Source: Rhea pennata
Taxonomy: Eukaryota; Chordata; Aves; Rheiformes; Rheidae
Reading direction: 5' to 3'
Length of the DNA: 64,000 bases
NCBI RefSeq assembly: GCF_028389875.1
Contig: NC_084667.1
Coordinates: 58,754,570-58,818,569, forward strand
The translations under genes were made by a program, and so were the position numbers. Under the pieces are notes generated by a model that saw only the letters and a program-made list of their open reading frames with translations, made no database searches and was not told the origin of the DNA. Positions 1 to 11,454 of this stretch are shown here, one piece after another (positions within the stretch are counted from its first letter, which is position 1; the number at the start of each line of letters is the position of its first letter).

Positions 1-35
1 CAAAAAGCAGCAGGAGTTACAGTTCAAAAAACACT

Positions 36-41
36 TTTATT
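36..41 (-). terminator. Poly(A) signal AATAAA on the minus strand
   Basis: The plus strand reads TTTATT here, so a minus-strand transcript carries AATAAA about 115 nt after the TAA stop at 158-156. Cleavage would fall at about position 15-25. A second AATAAA at 160-155 overlaps that stop codon. Either could serve the candidate terminal exon. The hexamer is common by chance in AT-rich DNA, so support comes only from its position. Confidence 0.35.
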
Positions 42-155
42 TGTTCAGTAATGGTGACCTGGCAAACTATCTATGGCTGTTAGTGGTACTTAACTCTGTT
101 ATGATTTTCCAGGCAGTGTTCAGAAAAGCAGCAGTGGGACCAAAATGGCTTTCAT

Positions 156-302
156 TTATTCGCAATATCCTGGGACACTGTAAAAAATAACTGTATCGAC
201 TTCAGCATCAAATATACTGAAAGGCTGCTCCTGATCATTCTCACTCTTCATGAACATCTTTTGTTCGATGCAGCCTCTTTGGAAAACAAGGTGATTTTTT
301 CT
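156..302 (-). CDS. Candidate 3'-terminal coding exon of an unidentified minus-strand gene
   Basis: On the minus strand a frame runs from a splice-acceptor-like site (TTTTTTACACATTGTCAG just before position 302) to a TAA stop at 158-156. It encodes about 48 residues, beginning near KNHLVFQRGCIEQKMF and ending FYSVPGYCE. Composition is protein-like: mixed hydrophobic and charged residues, two cysteines and no low complexity. AATAAA signals follow at 160-155 (overlapping the stop) and 41-36, as expected for a last exon. The first exon base would complete a codon needing two bases from the preceding exon. I do not recognise the family, so no function is given. The open frame continues upstream past the proposed acceptor to 338, without an ATG in that part, so the acceptor is inferred from motif only. 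A CpG-island donor at 11449 on the same strand could be its first exon. Chance ORFs of this length are common here, so confidence is modest. Confidence 0.35.
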   Translation of the reverse strand, partial: RKNHLVFQRGCIEQKMFMKSENDQEQPFSIFDAEVDTVIFYSVPGYCE

Positions 303-338
303 GACAATGTGTAAAAAAGACATTTTACTCCTACTCAC

Positions 339-3300
339 AGAACAAAGATTTCACCCAAGTCTGAACCTGATCTTAGCCACACCATTACAAGTCCAAAAGC
401 ACTCAGTCTGGATTTACACAGATGCTACTATCTTTGTTTTCCAGCTTATCCAGTCTCAGCGAAGCTGTGCAGAAACCCTCTGTCTCACATATTAAGCCAA
501 CAATTACCAAGATCTGTAACAATATTGACAGCAATTCAGAAGAGATCCAAACTTCCAAGCACTGCAGGGGAGCGTGGATGCTGTCCTGCCTGACTCCGAT
601 CCTCCCAGCCACCAGCAGCCACCAGCAGCCACCAGCCTCCCAGCGCATAGGAAATATTCGTGCCCCCTCCATCCCACGCTCTCTGCCCGAGGGCTGGCTT
701 CCCTATAGTCCCACACATCAACCCCTTCCTCTTCAGGGTTAGCAAAGAGCTACTTGTCCTCTGGAAGCAGATGCTGTAGGAGTGGGCGATGGGCACAGTG
801 GGACTTTTCAGGGGTCTGTAGAGATGATGCTCCCTGCAGGAATCAAGGGGAAGTGAAGATGAAAGACTGGGGAGGTCCCCCAAGAGCTGAGCATGTGCCT
901 ACTGACTGGAGATGGAAGTTAATGGTGGCTAGTGATGCTCCTGGGAGTGTGTTCACCCCTCTCTTAGAAAGAGCAGCAGCAAGCCTTACTCTCCAGCTTC
1001 AGTGAAGGAAAAAAGAGCTGATAGTCCTGCATGGGACTCAAGCTGGCTTTGTAGTCATCAGACCCCAATCAGTCCTGACAATAAAATGCCATTTGCAGTC
1101 CCCACTTACTTATCTTGTTTTCTTTTTAGCAGCTCTGTAAAGAACAATTTCAAAACTGATCCTTGCACTTTAGAACAATTTGAAGTTCTGAAAATTAAAT
1201 TTGCAATAAGCTATGTCACTGTGACTGGAATTTTGTAGAAAAGACAAATAGTGTAAAAGTCTGTCTGAGTGCGAGCGCAAGTCCTACTAACGTGGTGGGG
1301 GAAGAGGCTGTGTTCATTACTGTGTGTGAAAAAGTCAACGACACATTTTATTGCATCACACATGTTTTATCAAAGCCCTGTTTTCAGCAAGAAAGGCCTG
1401 ATGATACTGATTGTAACAACTGCCCTCCCTCACAGTACCAGTAGGCAGTAATCTCTGGGAATAAGTACTCCAGTGAGCAAGGGCCATGGAAAGAGCAGCA
1501 AGAAGGGATTTCTTGAGCAGGCATGAGTTCAAGGTGCTTATTCCCTCACATGACATATAAGGGCAGACATATAATGTAAGAGGAGGCAGCTGGCATGATT
1601 ATTACTTGTTCTGAGTCTGTCAGCTGTGATGGGGGAACAGGGACTTTCATAAGTGCAGAAATGATGACTCTTCAGCGACCATTGCCACAGGCTGAGTGCT
1701 CGGTCTGGGCAACCCAGAAGAGCATGAAGTCATGATTGCTTTTTCTGAGAGAAGGACTAATGGTTAATTGGATGCTTTTTCTCTTCCTGACATTAAGCAC
1801 GAGAAGAGGTAGATCCTCAGCTACAATAAACTATCATAGGTTCACTGAAGTCAATAGCAAATTGCAGAGACTCGTTGTGTCAATAGCTAAACTCCCCAGG
1901 GCTGATCTTCAGCTGGGAGAAATTGTCATAACTTCATTGAAATCCACCGATACCCAGCTGTCCCTGAGATTTTGCTATTGATTTTGCTGGGAGTAGGACA
2001 AGACCTACAAGACCTAAATTTAATTTTGTGATGGCCCAAGAACAGGATACATTGTTTCGAAGCAGCTGTCATTACTGCTATTTATTGGTGCCTGTTCTGA
2101 GCAAGGCTGTCTCTTTCAGTCATTAAAATGTCGCTTGCCAATCTATGATTTGCCCTGTGGATGTGAAAATCTGCACTGACATAATAAATGTAAAGCAGAA
2201 GGGTTTGACTGTTCCAGGTTTCATTTAGGTGTGTAGCCTATGGTTGCCTCAGGTAACACTGAGGTACTATTTAATCATGATAACGTGATTAAGATGCAAA
2301 TTCACATACCTAATTTAAATTCATTTTTGCTCTGAACCATACAGCTGCATGTAGTTTCTAAGAGCAAATGCAAAATAGTCACAGCAGGCTTCAGCTCAAA
2401 CAGAATCTCAGGGACAGCTTTCAAACATAATTGCTCGTTGTCACAGTAGAAAGTTGAGGTCACCTTTTTGAAAGTGCTGGGACCGGGCACTACGCATGAT
2501 CCTCACTAATTATATTAGCCCCAGACAGTCATTGTCTTGGGGGGGAAACAGGCTTTGTGCAGGAGTGAAGAGGGTTTCACCGCTGGAGCCAAGCCTCAGT
2601 TAGAGAACCAGCTGAGCCGCTGCTCGGCAGGGCTGGTAGAGCTTCTCCTCTGAACATAACAACAAAGACTGCACAAAGTTAACCGACGGATCTTCATTGT
2701 CAGCCCCTTGCTAGACATTTCCACCTCTCTGTCTTACCACAGATCTGTCTGTCTAAACTGCTACTGTAGAGAAAGCCTCTCTGAGGAACAACCACCACTG
2801 AGCAGCATGATCTGCAACCCTCCTTGCAGGATCCTACTGGAGCCCTCAGCAAAACACAAATCTTGTATTTGTGCTGCTCAGGTCAAACCCAGATGTCTTG
2901 CAGTTAATGCCTTTTCCCGTTCTGCCTGGATCTCCTCCTAGCTACTGTATTTCCCATTGAGAATAACTCCTGAGGCTTCAGTGAATGTTTACTTCATTTT
3001 CACTACCTTGAGGCAGGGCTGTTGGCCTCATTCATCACAAAGTATGAACTATAATCATGTTTTAATGTCCCTTTCTAGCTATTGTATGACCATGCAGAAG
3101 AGCTTTTGTGTTCCCGTGGGCATGGAGCTAAGCCTCCATTAGTTTTGATTGCAGATTCCTTTACATGTCATCCTAAAGGCCAATGGCCAGGTTAAGGAGC
3201 AGTACACTTGTCCTTTATACTGGGGACTGGGAGTATGGCTGATCCCTTTGCTATAAAAACCATGATTGGTAAGAAATTCAAATACTCCTTAGAAAGTGGA

Positions 3301-4158
3301 AATGATACAGAAAAGGACAGGAAATTTGGAACACGGAATATTTTGACGTTATATAATCCAGCCCACCTCCAAAATGTGACATCGCACCCAGAAGTTGCCC
3401 AGAGGTATCACAGGCATGCAGGAAGATGCTGGAAGTTCATTTCTTAGAAGTGAGCAAACCTACTATTTTATAGCAGAAGAAACCTGCTAGGCATGCAGTG
3501 TAGGCACGTATTATGGTGAGCCTGGGTTATTAGCAGTCACTGGCTTGGAAGCCCTCACTGAGTAAATTTGCTTTTTCAGGATAAAAAGGAGAGAGCACAA
3601 TATCTGCCTCATCAATAGTCACTGAAGAAGCCAATGATGAAATAACAGGAACAGTCTATTTATATCTATATTGATATATGCTAGTTTTCTCAAGTTTGCT
3701 GTAAAAAAAATGGGCAAGATAACTGAAGTGGTAAGGTTTATTCTACCACTGAAGTGGTAAAATAAGGAAAGAAACCAACCACAGGGAACAAGAGTCCTTG
3801 TCCTATATGTAATTACAGGGGAATGAGATCAGTTAATTGTGCCGCTAGATATGGCTGTACAGATCTCAGCGATCAGGTCACTATTAATCAGATCAACACA
3901 TTAGTCAATATTGATCCAAGATAGAAGTGGTTCATTAGCAGCAGAACTAAGGAATCTTTTTCCAATGGAACGATGCCCTGTGTGCTACCTGCATGCTAAT
4001 GCTAGTTTCTCCTTATGTCCCCCTATAGCATTTCCTCAGCAAGATCCCCTAATCTTCTCCATAGCTCAGCACTCCAATGCAGTACCTTCCATCCCCTCTT
4101 CCATGTTTCCCAAGTTTTTCAGCCTTGTAATATGCCAAAGCATCTACCATTTCCTTCT
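339..4158. other. Non-coding stretch with no confirmed gene
   Basis: No ORF here has recognisable homology. The stretch is mixed-composition unique sequence with one palindromic repeat relic (1901-1963), a low-confidence minus-strand exon-like frame at 2310-2476, and a 13-bp direct repeat ACTGAAGTGGTAA at 3722 and 3748. If the minus-strand gene proposed for this end is real, this is intron. Confidence 0.5.
1901..1963. repeat. Ancient palindromic amniote repeat relic (MITE-like)
   Basis: The segment begins GCTGATCTTCAGCTGGGAGA, has a central TCATTGAAATC, and ends CGATACCCAGCTG. It is a decayed palindrome whose two arms are variants of CAGCTGG...CCAGCTG. This fits a class of old, non-autonomous palindromic repeats with TTGAAGTCAATGG-like centres found across birds and other reptiles. 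I am working from remembered pattern, not a library match, so the family is not named. Confidence 0.35.
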
Positions 4159-6885
4159 CACAAAATCACAGAATGGTTGAGGTTGGAAGGGATCTCTGGA
4201 GATCATCTAGTTCAACCCTCTTGCTCAAGCAGAGTCACCTAAAGCATGATGCACAAGCCTCTTGTCCTGCTGCTGGCACCACTGAGAAGAGTCTGGCCCC
4301 ATCCTTTTGACAACCTCCTTTAACATATTTGTACACATTGATAGGATCCCCTCTCAGTCTTCTCATCTCCAGGCTAAAGAGGCCCAGCTTTCTCAGCCTT
4401 TTCTCATGGGAGAGATAATCCAGACCCCTTATCATCTTCGTAGCCCTACACTAGACTCTCTCCAGTAGTGCCATGTCTCTCTTGTACTGGGGAGCCCAGA
4501 ATTGGACACAGTACTCCAGATAAGGCCTCATCAGGGCTGAGTGGAGGGTGAGGATCAGCTCCATCAACCTGCTGGTAACACTCTTCCTAATGCACCCCAG
4601 GGTACCATTGGCTTTCTTGGCTACAAGGGCACATTGCTGGCTCATGGTCAACTTGTCATCCACCAGCACTCCCAGGTCCTTCTCCACAGAGTTGCTTTCC
4701 TGGGTCAGCCCCCAGCCTGTACTGCTGCATGGGGTTTTTCCTCCCTAAGTGCAGGACCCTGCACTTGCCTTTGTTGAACTTCATGAGGTTCCTCTCCACC
4801 CAACTCTCCAGCCTGTCCAGATCTCTCTGAATGGCAGCACAGCCCTCAGGTGTGTCAGCCACTCCTCCCAGCTTGGTATCATCAGCAAACTTGCTGAGGA
4901 GGCACTCTGTCCCTTCATCCAGGTCACTGATGAACAAGCTGAACAAGATTGAACTCAGTATTGACCCCAGGGAACTCCACTAGCTACAGGCCTCCAATTG
5001 GACTCCGTGCCACTGATGACAACCCTCTGAGCTCTACCATTCAGCTAGTTCTCAATCCACCTCACTGTCCACTCCTCTAATGCACACTTCCTGAGCTTAT
5101 CTAGGAGGATGTTATGGGAGACAGTGTCGAAAGCCTTGCTGAAGTCAAAGTAGACAATGTCCACTGCTCTTCCCTCATCTACCCAGCCAGTCATTCCATC
5201 ATAGAAGGCTGTCAGACTGGTTAAGCAGGATTTCCCCTTGGTGAATCCCTGCTGACTACTGCTGATCACCTTCTTTTCCCTCCACATGCTTAGAGATGAC
5301 ATCCAGGGTGAGTTGTTCCATCACCTTTCCAGGGATGGAGGTGAGGCTGTCCGGCCTTCAGTTTCCTGAGACTTCCTTGCCCTTTTTGAAGGCTGGAGTG
5401 ACACTGGCTTTCTTCCAGTCCTCAGGCACCTCTCCCGTTCTCTGTGACCTTTCAAAGATGATGGAGAGTGCCCTAGCAACAACATCTGCCAGCTCCCTCA
5501 ATATTCATGGGTGCATCGCATCAGGGCCCATGGATGTGTGGGTGTCAGGTTTGCCAGAGTAACTTCTAACCCAGTTCTCCTTGACCAAGGAAATGTCTTC
5601 TTTTCTCCAAACTTTATCTCTCATCTCCAGGGTCTGGGGTTCCTAAGGACTGGCCTTAGCAGTAATGGCTGAAGCAAAGAAGACATTCAGTAACCCTGCC
5701 TTCTCTGCATCCTTTGTCACCAGGGCCCCCACCGCATTCAGCAGCAAGCCCACATTTTCCCTAGTCTTCCTTTTGCTACTGATGTGTTTGAAGAAGCCCT
5801 TCTTGTTGTCCTTGACATCGTTTACAAGATTTAATTCCAAATGGGCTTTAGCCTTCCTTGTCATGTCCCTGCAGTCTCTGATCACGTTCTCACATTCCTC
5901 CCAAGTGGTCTATCTCCTCTTCCACATTCCATGTACTGTCTTCTGTTTGAGTTTTGCCAGGAGCTCCTTGCTCATCCATGCAGGTCTCCTGCCCCTTTTG
6001 CTGGACTTCTTACTTATAGGGATGCACCGCTCTTGAGCTTGGAGGAAGGGATGCTTGAATATTAACCAGCTCTCTTGTATCTCACTTTCTTCTAGGGCCC
6101 TAATCCATGGGATTCCTCCAAGTAGGTCCCTGAAGAGGTCAAAGTTTACACTCATGAAGTCCAGGGTTGCGATCCTACTTATCGCCCTGCTTCCTCCATG
6201 CAGGATCCTGAACTCCATCTCATGGTCACTGCAGCCAAGGCTACCCTCAGCCTTCACATCTCCAACCAGTCTTTCTTTGTTTGTTAGTACAAGTTCCAGC
6301 AGCACATCTGTCCTCCTTGGCTCCTCCACCACCTGTGCCAAAAAGTTATCACTGATGCTCTGCAGGAGCCTCCTGGACTGTTTGTGCCTAGCTGTGTTGC
6401 CTTTACAGCAGATATCAGGGTGGTTGAGGTCCCCCACATTGTGATCATGAAGATACTTCTAGCTGTCTGTAGAAGGCCTCATCGACTTCCTCTTCCTCAT
6501 CAGGTGGCCTGTAGTAGACACCCACAACAATGTCACCCATGTTAGCCTGCCCTTTAATCCTTACTCATAGGCTCTTGACTTGCTCTTCATCCACCTCTGG
6601 GCACAGCTTGATACATTCCAGTTGCTCTCTCACATAAAGAGCAGCTCCACCATCTCACCTTCCTTGCCTGTCTTTCTGGCTAATCACAATATTTCCAGCT
6701 TCCCTCTTCTCTCCCACCTACCTGTTTTGGCCTCTCAGCTGAGTGCCATGAGCATCTTGGCAAGCTGGGTTGTCTATGGTTGTTGTCAGACATGGTGGGT
6801 AAGGACAGGAGCCACTCACACCTTTCTCTCTCGGAGGGTACAAAGGGAGTATCTCTCTCCTCTATTAAATCAGCTATTTTCACAA
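4159..6885 (-). mobile_element. CR1 non-LTR retrotransposon, 5'-truncated and decayed
   Basis: This is a CR1 LINE in minus orientation. Its 3' end at 4159 carries two tandem octamers (plus strand CACAAAAT then CACAGAAT, 4159-4174), the hallmark CR1 terminus. Conceptual minus-strand fragments in 5' to 3' order are: an endonuclease-end piece at about 6437-5910 (MGDLNHPDICCKGN start, CSDHE motif); a linker at 5885-5643 (DNKKGFFKHISSKRK); reverse-transcriptase motif A at 5302-5045 (FDFSKAFDTVSH); the RT active-site box FADDTK at about 4889-4872; then thumb and C-terminal pieces at 4687-4451 and 4435-4235. ORF2 is broken into several frames with stops, so it is not active. The 5' end lacks ORF1 and most of the endonuclease, typical of 5' truncation. 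It ends near 6885, where CR1 similarity fades. Confidence 0.95.
4872..5302 (-). pseudogene. CR1 reverse transcriptase core (frameshifted remnant)
   Basis: This part of the CR1 ORF2 remnant holds the polymerase signature motifs. Motif A appears as YFDFSKAFDTVSH within the frame 5302-5045, preceded by QQGFTKGKSCLTSL. Motif C appears as FADDTKLGG within the frame 4946-4656. The two motifs lie in separate reading frames, with the GVPQGS-type segment lost or shifted between them, so no functional enzyme could be made. The intact FADD box suggests moderate rather than extreme age. Confidence 0.85.
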
Positions 6886-9800
6886 AACTCGCAGGAACAC
6901 AGCATCTTTGCTTATTTCTATGCCTTTACCAAATTTGGTAAAAATTGGGGTCAGAGTTAATGTTGCAAAGTGAGCAACTGACATATAACCCAATCACATG
7001 CTGTTAAGGAAATCAGTCTGACAAAAGAAACAGCCAGAACACCCAGCTCCTAAGCAGCTATGACTGTGATTTGTAAGAATGCTGATAATGGAAATACCTG
7101 CATGATGAAGAGCCAAATGAAGAACAACCATAGAAATACCATAAAGGCTTTGAAGAACCCAAATCTAGATAGGAGCATCACAGAAATGCTAAGAACTTGA
7201 GGTTTTAGCTGAATATTGTATGAGAGTTATGAAGGGTGTTGATATCTGCAAGGTATAAATAACATAGGGAAGGTTTGATGAAGATCACACAAAAGCAACT
7301 GAGTATCTACATGCAGCAGGATGGATTGTTTGCTTTCAAAATCCAATTCAGTGTCTTACTGAGCAATATTATATAGCCAAAAGTGACAAACACTGATAGG
7401 ACAAAGACTTTTGTGGCTTTCTGGGGAAGATGGGGCAGAATAGAAGTCCTAATAGTGTGTGAGCATTTTACAGAAGCAGCAGTAAAGGCAAGTGTAGCAA
7501 CTGGGAGTCAGCCTGCTAAAGAGCGAAAATGGGGGTTTTTAGTTATAAGGAATTCAATTGTAGAAAGGCAGAACAAACACTTTAATGAGCTCCTTAACAG
7601 AGAGATAGGCAAAAGTGAAAAATAAGTCACCGTATTCCAGACAGATGAGCTGTTTGTAAAAGAAATAATAATAATAAAAAAAAAAGATGCAAAAGACACT
7701 TGGGAAGCTCAGGAACAGCAAGGCAGCAGGGCAGAGTGTTCCTGCTGAATTACCGAAAAATGAGTGGTGGAGATAAAATTAAAGTCTTTACAAGCTATTT
7801 TTATTGACTTGGAGGTTTGAAACAGTAAAGGGAGGGTTGACAGTGACCTAAATTATATGCCCAGTTTGGAAAAAGCAAGAAAAACGAGTGTGTGAGACCG
7901 ATTAGAACCTTCTCTTTAAGAACTATAAAATCTAGCTGTGATACCCTGGAGAGACAAATCCCCTTGTTCCAGGGAAGCAGTCTGGCTTTCCCAAACACAG
8001 GACTCGGACAGTCAGAGGTGATTTCCCTGCTTACACTTCTGGAGATCTTTCAGCCAGTGCCCTGATCCAGAAGCCCAACTTTCTCCATTCAGGCTAGCCA
8101 GACATGCAGACATGCAGACCCCATGCTCTCCTCCTCTGCTGTTCACACTGTATTTTTAATATATCTTCTTGTATCTGTTCCCGGATGGCCTGTGAGATTT
8201 TTCTCTATCTCTCAACCCTTGTCACTCTTGGCCTCAAACGATACCCAGACAAAACCACTCTATCCAGAGCAGTCAAATTCCTGAGCAGCCTTCCCTATTT
8301 GAAACATATGTTTGCTAGGTCTTAAAGTTCCCTTAAATGGAAGAGCAGCATATAAACCTGGCAGAGCTCATGAGGTTTAACCCAGTCCTACAATAGTATT
8401 TATGGAATTATTGCATTTGTTTCACACTGTAATCTCAGCAAAATGCACCTACCACCAACCATATGGTGCAATTCTGCATTCAGTACCACCAGTGATGTCT
8501 TTATTTCTCCCAATTTTATTGCAGGCACATATAATGCTGATGAGCTCAGAAATTTTCTGAATAGGACTCCCAAATACTTGGCAGTGTATTGCATGACAGT
8601 GCTATTTGCAGCTTGGCATTTCTCCCTGATTTATTGTTTCACATTAGTCATTCAACATTAAAGCACATCTCTCCTTTATTGGCTTTGGGTCAGAGTCTGA
8701 TGCCCTTATTCACTTTGAGAAGCACCCAACTCTACAAATATTCCTGCTGACATTCAAGGACCTCCAATTTAGTTTGCAGAGCAGGTGATTATGAAACTGT
8801 CATTTGCTTGTAAATGAAATATAATCACGCAAAAATTTCAGTAGGTAATTTTCACAGACACTTTTCAGAGTAGAGCTGTATTGCACACAGAACAGCTCTC
8901 TTCCTGCTTATTAGATCTCTAGCTATTGTCTTAACCTGCAAATTTTGCTAACTAATATTTCATATTCCAACCTAGTCATTTAGAAATACAAAACATTATA
9001 GATAATTAAAGTCTTAAAATAAAATGCCTGCTGGTTTGCTCATGTCCTAGCCTCCCCACATAAGCTGTTTTTAAGCCAGTTGTCTATCTAACTAACTGCT
9101 TTACTCCATTATCATAACATAGTCAATAGTTAATTAATCTTTATCTTTTCTCTTTATGAAGAGCTTCTTGAAAAAGCTTGGCACAAAATATCCTCGCTAT
9201 TTTCTGTTACTATCATCTCACTAACAGCTTTGAAACATTGCAGCAAATTAGTTATGCAAGACTTCTCATCATTTCACATTGTCTGTCTCATCATTGTAAA
9301 TAAGGCACTGAAGCGCTGATTTACCCGGAACTGTCTCAAATAGATTACTGCATCCTTGAGAAAGAACAGTATTTTCTGTCTCATACATCTTTATGCTGGT
9401 TTTTTTATATATATATTTGCCTGCATTTTTCTTTTGGGAATATTCTCTCGTTCTGATGGGATTGGTTTTAGTATTTTTGAACTCTGCAATTCTATGACTC
9501 GCCTCTAATTGCTTGTGATGTCTTTCACCTTTTTACTGGGCCGGCTGGCAAGTTAAACCAGCTCTGCATTCCCAAGGTATAGAAAAACCAACAAGATTTC
9601 TATAGCTTCTGTAATCATGCCCCTGAGCAGAGTTGCTGAAAGACTGAGGAGCGCCAGCCTTCATCCTGGCAGCATATCGTTGCTTAAGCACGTATTATAG
9701 GTACTTCAACTGCTAGGACATATGGTGCAAAATATGTGCCGACAAATCATCTCCAACTGCTACATTCTTTAAGGTCCCAAGACACCTTGTTCAGTGGCCT

Positions 9801-10399
9801 AGACAGCATCAACCGCACCACTATGTACTGAGGCATCTTCCTTTTCTGGTGACTTATATCCCTTTGAGCAGAAGGGAAGGAGTAGCAGCAGATTGATTGT
9901 AATATAGTTACCACTTTTCAACACAGAAGGTTTTATTTTTAAATTATACTTTCCCTTTATCTCATGTCTCGCTTGTACCTGTCATGTTGGCAGTTGCCAG
10001 GTGGGAAAAGGAAAGAAATACAACCCCAGCTAACCAAGCAGACAAGTATGTGACAATCTAATTTTTTCATGAAGAAATAATTCCACACTGTGATGATTTA
10101 GCAACACCTACTGTAAAATCTTTGAATGTTTGAATTATGCTTTTTGTGGCAGTGGAGTACCTGTGGCGCTATTACACCCCCTCAGAAAAAAAGACAGCAG
10201 CTTGCAAATAAATCTGACAGTTTACTGCTCTAACAAAAGCAAAATATCCAGCAGAGCACCAAGAACAATTAATTCACACTTGTCCTAATGAGAGTGTCCA
10301 AAGAGCCAGAGTGATCTGAGCTGTAAGGCAAAAGCAACTTGGTTTTTGTTTTCAGGAAGCTACAAACTGAACGAAGCACCTTGAAATGGCTTCTGCGCG
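6886..10399. other. Unique AT-rich sequence with no gene seen
   Basis: No frame has recognisable homology and no CpG enrichment is present. It contains short simple tracts: AATAATAATA followed by a run of A at about 7665-7685, and TTTTTTTATATATATAT near 9400. If a minus-strand transcription unit runs from the CpG island at 11 kb to position 1, this is intronic. Confidence 0.5.
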
Positions 10400-10767
10400 C
10401 AGGGCACAGCTGCAGCTCCCTAATAACCGTCGGTGACACTTGGCGGGTGTCGTGCACAAGCTCCCGTCGGCCCCAAGTATGTGACTGTTGTGCTGCCAGC
10501 GGAAGGCAGTACCAAATAACCTGAGCCCTGAGGAGCTCGGGGCCATACCCTGGCGTGCTTCTGCCGGGAGACGGGGCTCGCACCGGAGCGCCGCCGCAGC
10601 CTCCTCCCTCTGCGCGGCCTCGCTGGAGATGGGCTCCAGAAGCAGACATGGGGATACGCAGCTGTTGGGCTGTGACCGCGGCTTATTGAGCTAATCGGGA
10701 CCGTCTCCCCGTTACCTTTGCTCCTCCCTGTCTGCGGGCGGCTTCCATCTGTTGTCTCCTGCTCTGC

Positions 10768-10871
10768 AATTAAACCGGGAGCTCTCTGGGGCAGGGACCA
10801 TCTTTCCGTCGTGGGGTCCCAATCCGAGCCGCTAGCGACTACTCCGGTGCTACTCGAGAGGCAATAAATAA
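10768..10871 (+). repeat. Ancient amniote SINE/LINE 3'-tail relic
   Basis: The segment starts AATTAAACCGGGAGCTCTC, contains GGGGCAGGGACCATCT (10788-10803) and GGGGTCCCAATCC, and ends GCAATAAATAA. This architecture is typical of an old reptile/bird retroposon tail. The identical 16-mer GGGGCAGGGACCATCT recurs at 46983-46998 on the same strand, which supports a dispersed repeat. The family name needs a repeat-library search. Confidence 0.45.
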
Positions 10872-11316
10872 GGGAAAATGCGGCCCTCCTGGTCGACGTG
10901 AATGCCAGCTGCGGCTTAGAAAGCATTGCTGCTAACGAGAGGTGGTGTGGGAGAGGCGAGCATGTGCACCTGGAGGAGAGGAGCGCGTGGCTGGCTCCTG
11001 GCGAAGGCTCGGGAGCTGCGGCGAGGCTGTTCCCCGCCGACCGCTGCCGGAGGGCGAAGGCTTCACCCGCCGCCAAGTGCTCGGCTCCGCTGGAGCAGCT
11101 CCGGGGGCTCAGCTATCCGTGGAGGAGGCGTCAGCAAATTTGTTTCGGTCCGCTTATTCCCTGGGCCAGGGCCAGCTCCGACCAGCAGAGGCAGCCCGGG
11201 GGCTGTAACCAGTCTCCACGCGCCCGTTGCAGCCTCCCTCCCCGGAGCCGTCATCCGTCCAGCCGGCCGCTGCTCCCGCGGGCCGCCGGGGATGGCCGTA
11301 GTACCGGCGCAGGGCA

Positions 11317-11358
11317 GCGTGTGCGCGCGTGTGCGTGTGCGTGTACACGCGTGTGTGC
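11317..11358. repeat. 42-nt alternating purine-pyrimidine (GT/GC) tract
   Basis: Strict purine-pyrimidine alternation runs without a break from 11317 to 11358 (GCGTGTGCGCGCGTGTGC...). It is followed after one break by another short alternating block. Such (GT)n/(GC)n tracts are the classic Z-DNA-forming sequence. It lies inside the CpG island, about 90 bp downstream of the candidate minus-strand splice donor. Confidence 0.8.
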
Positions 11359-11440
11359 TCACGTGTGCGGGGGTAGGACATGGGGACGTCCTGCCACTGG
11401 GGAAACAGCGTAGAGCTGAGCCAAAGCAACCGCGCCACGG

Positions 11441-11454
11441 TGACTTACCTGCAG
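11441..11454 (-). other. Near-consensus minus-strand splice donor (CTGCAG|GTAAGTCA)
   Basis: Read on the minus strand, the sequence is GGCTGCAG followed by GTAAGTCACC, with the exon ending at 11449 and the intron starting at 11448. It matches the U1 donor consensus at nearly every position and lies inside a CpG island, the usual setting of a vertebrate first exon. The exon would extend upstream towards higher coordinates (about 11450-11700). No convincing start codon in frame with a known protein was found, so the exon may be 5' UTR. Confidence 0.45.

Noticed and set aside
4235..6960. Plus-strand ORFs of 75-129 codons across the CR1 element
   Set aside because: They are antisense shadows of the minus-strand CR1 ORF2 remnant.
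7383..7625. 80-codon plus-strand frame resembling a possible retroelement piece
   Set aside because: The faint resemblance to retroelement ORF1 was not convincing, and no other retroelement sequence flanks it in that orientation.
11175..11200. Second CTCF-like site (CCAGCAGAGGCAGC)
   Set aside because: It lacks one G of the AGRKGGC core, so the spacing is wrong and the match is weak.
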